This document shows positions 55,981 through 64,000 of a stretch of 64,000 bases of DNA, in pieces. The position numbers and the translations under genes are program-made. Position 1 is the first letter of the stretch. Every line of letters begins with the position of its first letter. The DNA is from Eriocheir sinensis (taxonomy: Eukaryota > Arthropoda > Malacostraca > Decapoda > Varunidae). The stretch is from the NCBI RefSeq assembly GCF_024679095.1, contig NC_066509.1:18492098-18556097 (forward strand). Direction: 5' to 3'. A model generated the notes under the pieces. That model was not told the origin of the DNA, ran no database searches, and saw nothing but the letters and a program-made list of their open reading frames with translations.

Positions 55981-56050
55981 AACAGACACCCTCGTCATAG
56001 ACCGATAGGTCTTCTGGTGTCTGTTCTTCCTATGTATTCCTATGTATACT
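55981..56050 (+). mobile_element. CR1 3'UTR fragment, right part and 10-bp tail
   Basis: 'gacaccctcgtcatagaccg' and 'ggtcttctggtgtctgttct', then cctatgtatt units ending at about 56048, matching 30740-30662 in inverse. It is the downstream part of the segment interrupted by the SINE. Confidence 0.8.
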
Positions 56051-56762
56051 CCTCCTCCTCCTTCTCCACATTAATATCCTTCCACCCTGCCCTCTCCTGA
56101 CATCCTCTTCCTCCCCTGTACTGTATCCTATCCTTCAATCCTTCCTTCCTCCTCTCCTATTCCCCCTTTCTCCCTCTCTCCCTTCGTTTTACTCCTTTTA
56201 TGCTGTCACAGTTTTACGCCTTCTCGTAATCTCCCTTTTTTCTTCCAATCTGCCTTTTCATTCCTTTATGTATATTTCTATCTTTTCATTATTTTTTCCT
56301 TAAAATTTAATGTTTTGTTCCCTCCTTCTCCTCTCCTTTTACTTTCTCTTCATCATCTCTTCTCTCATACCTCCCCTTCTTCTTTTTCCTACCCTTTGTT
56401 TCCCTTCCTTCCTTCCGTCCTTCCCTTCCCTCCTTCCTTCCCTCCTTCCTTCCTTTCCTTCCTTCACTTCCTTCCTTCTCTTCTCTTCCTTTCCTTACTT
56501 TCCCATACCTTCCTTCCTTCCTTCCTTCCTTCCCTACCCTTCCTTCCTTCCTCCCTCCCTTACTTCCCATCCCTTCCCTTCCTTCCTTCCTTCCTATTCT
56601 TCCTGTTCCTTCTCTTCTCTTCCTTCACATCCCGTCCGTCAAATACCCAGCCATTCCTTCTGTACCCTCATCTTTCTTTCTCTACCTTTATTTTTCCGTC
56701 CTTCCTTGCTTTCCTTCCTTCCTTCCTTTCCTTTCCTTAGAGAGAGAGAGAGAGAGAGAGAG
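56051..56762. repeat. Pyrimidine tract (CCTT)n, short (GA)n at end
   Basis: C/T-rich from 56051, with dense (CCTT)n at 56400-56740, then (GA)n at 56741-56762. ORFs here in several frames are repeat products. Confidence 0.93.
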
Positions 56763-56823
56763 ATCTGAATTTATAGTTCTGGTTCAGGCTGAAACTTGAT
56801 ATGCTATATCCGGTGCACCCCTA

Positions 56824-57135
<312 letters not shown>

Positions 57136-57299
57136 TCACCAATTGATGTTCTCTTACCTGAAATGAGAAATAATGCATCAGTAATTTGCTTAAGGACTGT
57201 TTATCAATCTACCTCTCCATCTATCTATCTGTCCTTGTCATGCTACTCATGAAAGGGATGAATGAGGAGGATAATCAGGAAATAAACCCACTTTAGAAA
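57136..57299. other. Unassigned
   Basis: Short unique-looking sequence between simple repeats; nothing is recognised. Confidence 0.4.
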
Positions 57300-57845
57300 A
57301 AAAAACAAGACACAATGGCGTCCGTGTATAATAAAGAATAACACGAAAAGTTAAGTATTTTACGAAAAAAATGGGAAGGTGGGGGAAAAGAAGACGAAGG
57401 AAGACGAGGATGAAGAGGAGGTAGAGATAAATGAATTTGGATGAGGGTGAGAAGGGAAGACTAAGGAAAATATGAGAAAATGGGAAGAATGGAACAAGTA
57501 GAATGTGAAAAGAGGAGGAAAAACAGTAGAAGAACAAGGCCAAGGACAAGAAGAAAAATAATTGGAAAGGAAACATGAGGGAGAGGAAAAATAGGAAAAG
57601 TAAGAAACGTGAAAAATATACAAGTAAAAAAGGAAGGAAGAAAAGAGGAAGGAAGGGAAGGAAATAAAGGAAGAGTAGAGGGGAAGGGGAGAGAAAAGGA
57701 AGAGGCGCAAAGGAGAAATAAATACGTGAATAGGTAATTAAGGAAGAAAGGAAGGAAAGAAAGGAAGGATTAATGGAATAAAGGAAGAATTGTAAGAGAA
57801 GAAACCAAAAGGAAGTTGAACGAGAGGTAAATCAGAGAGAGAGAA
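57300..57845. repeat. Purine-rich tract
   Basis: About 540 bp strongly A/G on plus, with GGAA/GGAAG motifs. Confidence 0.85.
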
Positions 57846-57849
57846 ACAT

Positions 57850-58600
57850 AATTTCCTCTTTCCTCTCTTAAATTCCTGCCCCTTTGTTTTCATTGCCTCC
57901 TGTCCTTTCACCTTTCCTTCCCTTCCTTCCCCTTTCCTTCCCTCCCATTCCTTCCCCTTTCCTTCCTCCCCTTTCCTTCCCTCCTTCCTTCCCTTTCCTT
58001 CCCTCCCATTCCTTCCCCTTTCCTTCCCTCCTTCCTTCCTTTCCTTCCTCCCATTCCTTCCCTTTCCTTCCCTCCTTCCTTCCTTTCCTTCCCTCCCTTT
58101 CCTTCCCTTTCCTTCCCTCCCATTCCTTCCCCTTTCCTTCCTCCCCTTCCTTCCCTTTCCTTCCTTCCTTCCTTCCTTTCCTTCTCTCGATTCCTTCCCC
58201 TTTCCTTTCCTCCCATTCTTTCCCTTCCTCACCTCTTCCTTTCACTTCCTCTTTCCTTCCTCTTTCTTTTCCATTATTTTCTTATGTACCCTTTTATCAT
58301 TCCTCCTTCCCTCCTCCCTACTCTCTACTCTTTCCTTCGTTTACTCCTTCCTCCCTTTGTCCTTCCATTTCATTCTCTTCCTTCCGTCTTCTCACTGCCT
58401 TCACCCTTTCCTTCCCCATCACTTCTCTTCCTTCCATTAATTATTCTTCCCTGTTCTTCATCTTTTCCTTTTTCCCTTCCTTTTCTCTTCCTTCTTTTCC
58501 TTCCCTTTTACACATTATCTTATCTTCTTCTTGCCCTCCTCCCTTCGATTCTCGCTTCATTATTCACCCTGAGAACGAGGAAACAAGAAGGAAAATGGAG
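57850..58600. repeat. Pyrimidine-rich tract with CCTTCC minisatellite
   Basis: C/T-rich for about 750 bp. 57905-58250 repeats blocks like 'ccttccctcccattccttcc' with periods near 30-60. It is complementary in composition to the purine tract just before it. Long ORFs on both strands are low-complexity artefacts. Confidence 0.9.
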
Positions 58601-58756
58601 AGATAAATATTTTTATCTCTCCATCGGCATGCTACCTCCCTCTCTGTTTCCTTCCCACTAGGAGGACACAGGAGTGAAGAGGAGGAGGAGGAGGAGGAGT
58701 GTTTTCTGCCTCGGCTTAGGTGTCTATTCTTTTTATTTGACAAACAATCATTAATC

Positions 58757-60172
58757 GTGGACCTGTCACTTGATATCAAACAGCAAGTGGTAGATCGCAT
58801 CAAGGCCAAAGGAACATTTAGATTGCAGCTAGATGACTCAACAGACGTCAGTGATAACGCCCAACTGTTGGTTTATGTTATGTATGAAGGGCCAGCAGAT
58901 CTAGAAGAGGGGTTTCTCTTTTGTCATGCATTGACAACAACCACTACAGGAGAAGATGTTTTTCAAATTGTTGACAAGTTCTTAAAAGAGGAAAATCTTT
59001 CGTGGACAGACTGCATCAGCATTTCTTCTGACGCCGCACCGGAGATGCTTGGAATGCGAAAAGGCTTCACAGCACGTATAAATTAAGTTAATCCCAAGGT
59101 GAATGTTTTTCATTCCCTACTACATCTTGAAAATCTGATTAGTCGACACCTGTCACCTGAAATGAACGAAGTAATGAACGATGCTGTTCAAATTTCCAAA
59201 TACATCAAAGCTAGTGCATTGAATACTCGGTTGTTCGAGCAATTATGTACCGATCTCGATTTTCAACACAAGCATCTGCTCTTTAACTCAAACATCAGGT
59301 GGCTCTCAAAAGGAAAAGTACTACGACGACTAGTTGATCTTCGGGACAAGTTGGAAATTTCCCTGACTGAAAAGAAATGTGGTTTAGTGAACAAACTGTT
59401 GAACAAGATATGACTCCTACAACTGGGGTATCTCACTGACAGTTTCGGTGCACTCAACGGTTTAAATATCAGTATGCAAGGCCGTAACCAGACGATTGTT
59501 GAAGTTGCAGGAAATATTTATTCTTTCAAATGCAAACTAAAACTGTGGTTAGGCAACGTGAAGCGAGGAAATTTGCAGCTTTTCAACTGTGGCAGAATTT
59601 CTAGAAAAAATGGAGGAGACAACATCTCACGACGATGCCAAACGTTTTATTGTACCACACTTGACTGAACTGATGGCAGAGTTTGATAGGCGAATCCCAA
59701 AAGAGCACATTTGAACCCAATCATGGGTGAGAAATCCTTTCAACGTGAATATCGAGGACCTGCCAGATGTTCCAGGAGTCCCAGAGCAACTTATTGAGGT
59801 TGTTGAAGGACATTTTCAAGAAAGTGTCTCTTTCTGAGTTCTAGATTCTGGTCAAGAAAGAAGCCTATTGTAGGAGGTTAGGCGGTAAAAGTGTTCCTTC
59901 CATTTGTTACAGCCTACCTTTGCGAGCATGTTTTTTCGGCTCTGACTCATTTTAACATCAAGTCGAGAAACAAGCTTGACACCGAGCACGATATAAGATG
60001 CAGCCTTGGCACACTGATCCCACTATTTGACACGTTGGTGAATGAGAGGCAGCACCATGGATCCCATTACTTTAGTTGAGATGAGTTTTCTTTTCTTTAC
60101 TTTATTATGGGTCGCGAAGGGTTGAAATGTTCCAAATAGGGTCGCTCAAGAAAAAGTTTGAGAACCGCTGGA
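58757..60172 (+). pseudogene. Charlie/SCAND3-like hAT transposase relic with 3' terminal repeat
   Basis: 58757-59086 has LQLDDSTDVSDNAQLLVYVM (catalytic D in DxSTD), EEGFLFCHALTTTTTGEDVF and SSDAAPEMLGMRKGF (second D region). 59099-59413 has VMNDAVQISKYIKASALNTR and FNSNIRWLSKGKVLRRL. 59891-60079 has YLCEHVFSALTHFNIKSRNK, the hAT C-terminal dimerisation block with its E. The N-terminal zinc BED domain and 5' terminal repeat are missing. The 3' end 'aaaaagtttgagaaccgctg' (60153-60172) is the complement of the CAGCGGTTCTCAAAC Charlie-type terminus. Stops and frameshifts are present. Confidence 0.85.
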
Positions 60173-60238
60173 CTAGGGAACATAAAAAAAATAGGAGTAT
60201 GAGGAGAAGGTGTACCTGCAATTCCCCGTGTCTAACAC

Positions 60239-60239
60239 A

Positions 60240-60277
<38 letters not shown>

Positions 60278-60354
60278 AGCAAACACGCACATTCGTCCAG
60301 TGCATCAGGTACAGACGCCATCTGTCGCTGGTACAGATGGTCTTTTTTTGACGT

Positions 60355-60392
<38 letters not shown>
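60239..60392. repeat. Two (CA)n microsatellites
   Basis: (CA)n at 60239-60273 and 60357-60392, with an 84-bp unique spacer. Confidence 0.95.
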
Positions 60393-60394
<2 letters not shown>

Positions 60395-60539
60395 CACTGA
60401 GCGATTGAGTTATTATGTTTTGATGAGAGAGGCGGGTGTGGAGGGGAAAGGAGAGGGCAAAAGTAGAAAGAGAGACCAAAGTAAAGGAAAACACCATTAC
60501 AGAAAGAAACAGAGAGAGAGGGGTGATGAAGGGAGTGTG

Positions 60540-62620
60540 GGTCATCTTTCCTCTTTCCAGTGCTTTTCCTCTTCCTTCCTTCCCACACTTTCCTTTTGTG
60601 TCTTTCTTTAAGTAACCATCCTTTCTCTTTTATCATTTCTTATTTTCTTCATTCCTCCTCTTACTATTTTTTAATCTTCCTCTTTCCTTTTCTTAAATAT
60701 TTCGTTGTATTAAAGCTTATCCTCCTCTCCTCTCTTCAGTGTCCTTCTTTTTTCCTCTTTACTACTCATTTATCTTCTCCGTTTTAGTATGTACCTTTCT
60801 TCTCCCTTTACCTTCCTCTCTTCCTTATCTCAAACGCAAAAAGACTTCTCCCTTTCCTACCTTTTCCTCCTACCCCGTCCAACCCTCTATTTCTCCTCCC
60901 CCCCTCTTTTTATCGGCGTCGCAGACGCCGATCAACAGATTGTCCATGTTCTTGTTGTTCTCTTCAAGTTCTATTCCTGGCTTACCCATGCATTGTACAC
61001 ATGACATTGTATAATAACATTTGTTAGCCCACATGAACCCTACAACATGGCATTATAGTTTTTTTTTTCTTTATGTCTTGGCCTGCGGCGCCGGTAGGCC
61101 TTCGTAGTAGGGCCCGTTGGTCGTTCCCATCCCGTTGTGGCGCAGGAAAGTGTTTATAGTGGCGCCATCTTTACTTTTCATCATTTTCCATTTTAGACCC
61201 CAAGTTGCATAATATAAATTGTTGGGGGGGTGTTGGAGGGTCATGCGACGCCGATCTAGCACAGTTTTTGTGATATTAACACTTGTTTCGTTTTCTACAC
61301 TTCCCTTCTTTTCGCGTCTATCCCCTTCCTTCCTTACTATTTCACTCTCCACCACTCCCTTCCTCTCCCTTCGCCCCGTCTCAGTACAATCTACGGAGGC
61401 CCGTCTATTCCTTCCTCATCCCAGCATCGTCCCCTTACTGAAATCTCAGCTCATATCCCCTCCCTTTTCTTTCCCTTTCCTTTTATATTTCCTTTCTCCT
61501 TTCCATTTCCTCTTTATTTTCTCCGACTCCTAACAGTTTTCCCATTTTTCTTCTATTTTCAAAGTATCTAGTTCATCTGCATCATATTTTTCCATTTTTT
61601 CTTGCCCTGATTTCTTTCTTCTTATATTTTCTTATTGAGTTTCCTACCATTGTTTTCCCAATTTTCATCCTCCACTTACATTCTCCGTTTATATATTTTC
61701 CCTGTTTTTATCTCCCCAGCACGATCTACGGAAAAATGGTCCATCACTTTTCATTTCCTCTTCCTCTCCTTATTTCTTCCTTCCCTTCCTCTAAATAATC
61801 ATCATAGAAAAAAAAACCAGCCATTCCCTTTTATCTCTCTCTTCCTCTTTTCCTCCTCTCCCACAAATACCAGCTATCCAAAGCTCCTTTTTTTTTCTTT
61901 AACATCTCCTCCCCCTCCCCTCCCCTTTCTTCTCTATTTCCTTCTCAAGTATAAAGAGACACCCATTTAGTAATTCTTTCTTTTCCTCATTCTCTTTTTT
62001 TTTCTCGTTTTTCTCAGTTCCTCATCCCTACAAAAATAAGTCATGCACATTCTATCTATTGATTCTTCATTTTTCTCCTCTTTCCTTATATTTTTTTCAT
62101 ATCGTTTCTTTCACTGACAAGATGTTCCTTTTTTCCGGTTTTGTCTTTCTTCTATTTTCTCCTCTTTCCTCCTTCCTGGCCCTCTTAATTCTCTCCGTCA
62201 AGCATAATGATATGCCCATTTAACCCTATCCACTTTTCTTCTTCTCTTCTCTTCCTCTTTCTTCTTTCCTTCATTTTCTTTTTCTCTGAAACACCCATTC
62301 AATCCAACATTCATTAATTTTTTGTCCTTTTTCTTCCTCTATTCATCTATCTCTCTATTTGCTTTTTATCTCTCACCCCTCCCACTCCTCCTCCTCCCAC
62401 TTTTCCACCACTATCCCGCACATTTCCTCGCCCCTTCCTCATCTTGCTTCCCTTCACGCCCGCCTTCTTATCTCCCTCAATACGGAGCTCAGCTCCCTTT
62501 TATCTCCTCTTCCTCCAACTAGTTCCTCCTTCATGGTCCTCATCCCCCTCTTATCTGTTTTTCCAACCTCCTACTCCTCTTCCTCCTCCTACTCCTCGTC
62601 ATCCCTTATCAGAGAGAGAC
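60540..62620. other. Long pyrimidine-rich region, no gene
   Basis: About 2 kb strongly C/T on plus (TTCC, CTTT and TCCTC motifs) with only a SINE piece at 61.06-61.18 kb as recognisable content. The many 60-130 codon ORFs rich in F, L, S and P are compositional. Confidence 0.85.
61058..61180 (-). mobile_element. SINE 3' fragment (single-core subtype)
   Basis: T-run (A-tail) at 61059-61070, then 'ggcgccggtaggccttcgta', a single core, 'ccgttgtggcgcaggaaagt', 'gtttatagtggcgccatctt'. The family matches 55.6 kb, but the core is not duplicated and the tRNA head is absent. Confidence 0.8.
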
Positions 62621-62639
62621 GACATAGGCAACGCCACGT

Positions 62640-62760
62640 TGATCTAGGACTCGGAGGGGTACAAAGTAGTACAAAGGAAAAGCAAACAGCAACAGACCTT
62701 TTGGTCCTAACTAGGCTGTTTGTTGTTGCTAATCTATTCTAATCTATGGAGGAGGAGAAG
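62640..62760 (-). mobile_element. CR1 3'UTR end fragment
   Basis: The inverse of 35500-35590: complement reads 'aacaaacagcctagttagga', 'aggtctgttgctgtttgctt', then 10-bp tail units with ttgtac. No ORF2 sequence is attached. Confidence 0.7.
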
Positions 62761-63060
62761 GAGTAGGAGGAGGAGGAAAAGCAAGAGGATAATATAGGCA
62801 CTTTATTGGAAGGGAGAATGTTTAAGTATGGAGAAAGGAGGAATAGAAAAGAAGGACGGAGATAAAGGAAAATGGGAAAATGGAAGGGAGGAGGAGGAAG
62901 AAAATAAAGAAGAGGAAGAGGAAGAATAAGAGTGAAAAGAGATTGAGAAAAATAGTGGAAAGAGGAAAAAGTTGAGGTATGAAGAGAGGGAGGAGGGAGG
63001 GAGAAATGAAGGAATGAATGCAGAAAGGCAGTAAACAGGAAGGGAGGAAAAAAATGGTGA
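62761..63060. repeat. Purine-rich tract
   Basis: A/G-rich, with GGAGGA and GAAGAG motifs over about 300 bp. Confidence 0.85.
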
Positions 63061-63290
63061 GGATGTTGGTAGTGGGGCGGATAATGGTGGAGTCTGTGAC
63101 GGTGGTTGTGGTGATGATGGAAGTGGTGATAGTGATTTAGGTCATCATTGTAGTGGTGGTGGTGAAGAGAGTGGTAGTGGTTGTGGTAGTGATGGTGATA
63201 GCCGTGGTGATGGTAGTGGTTGTGGCGATCCGTGGTCAGGGTGCGGTGGTGATGGTGGTAGTGTTTTATTCCTACATAGTTTGTTGTTTG
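63061..63290. repeat. Degenerate GGT/GAT repeat
   Basis: 'ggtggtgatggtggtagtgg'-type irregular triplets. The antisense ORF is rich in histidine and is a product of the repeat. Confidence 0.85.
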
Positions 63291-63459
63291 AGAGTTGTTT
63301 GTTTCTTTGTTTTCTTTCGGAATGTTACAGGTGTTTGTTTCCTCCTGTCGTGTTGTTGCTGGTGCTGTTGTTACTGTTCTTCTTTTCTTTGTTGTCTCGT
63401 TGTTGTGCATCTTTTCTACTGGGTTTTTTTTTATTACCTCTTGGCTATTGATGTGGTAA

Positions 63460-64000
<541 letters not shown>

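Noticed and set aside
57738..58606. 240-codon (plus) and 164-codon (minus) ORFs
   Set aside because: F/S/P or K/E/G/R low-complexity products of CCTTCC repeats on opposite strands.
62739..63410. 223-codon minus-strand ORF rich in H/Y/P
   Set aside because: Arises from GGT/GAT and purine-rich repeats; no domain.

Overview
This window is eukaryotic, transposon-rich and dense in microsatellites. It shows no bacterial operon and no intact host gene that I can recognise. The mix fits a decapod crustacean or close arthropod: CR1-like non-LTR elements whose 3' ends carry a short hairpin and an 8-10 bp tail, a Jockey-superfamily LINE, tRNA-derived SINEs, errantivirus-like Gypsy with env, Charlie-type hAT relics, and very long (AT)n, (CT)n, (GA)n, (CA)n and (TTA)n tracts. 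The assignment is by family character only; no database was searched.

0-14 kb: trinucleotide arrays, a ~217-bp tandem triplication, CR1 and Jockey 3' fragments, a 42-bp minisatellite beside a decayed family-B DNA polymerase fragment (Polinton/Maverick- or virus-like), SINE pieces, and a foldable DNA element rich in the 7-mer GACNGTC. 14-18.1 kb: near-complete but broken minus-strand CR1 (ORF1 with zinc motif, coiled coil and esterase-like domain; ORF2 with endonuclease and RT), bracketed by ~75-bp direct repeats. 18.6-25.1 kb: degraded minus-strand I-like LINE with gag-type ORF1, endonuclease, RT and RNase H, interrupted by ~1.1 kb that carries a THAP zinc-finger fragment. 25.2-27.2 kb: long (AT)n, a 100-N assembly gap, then a Ty3/Gypsy fragment with an open integrase directly downstream of protease, an unusual pol order.

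27.4-36.7 kb: CR1 ends, a 1.4-kb foldback element with a ~790-bp palindrome, more CR1, a second GACNGTC element inside a CR1, and a LINE ORF1 relic. 36.7-50.3 kb: one errantivirus-like Gypsy (LTR, PR, RT, RNase H, IN, env, PPT, partial LTR) that has become a nest. A Jockey-superfamily LINE sits in its integrase, a CR1 3' end sits in that LINE, and a hAT-type non-autonomous element sits in env with a near-perfect 8-bp target duplication.

50.3-56 kb: a CR1 fragment, then a near full-length plus-strand CR1 with open ORF1 and an ORF2 that keeps one frame but has five stops, followed by a CR1 3'UTR split by a complete tRNA-derived SINE. 56-64 kb: long alternating pyrimidine- and purine-rich tracts, a 300-bp (TTA)n, and a Charlie/SCAND3-type hAT transposase relic with its 3' terminal repeat.

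Nothing here acts as a host pathway. The story is successive insertion, with each layer dating the ones beneath it.
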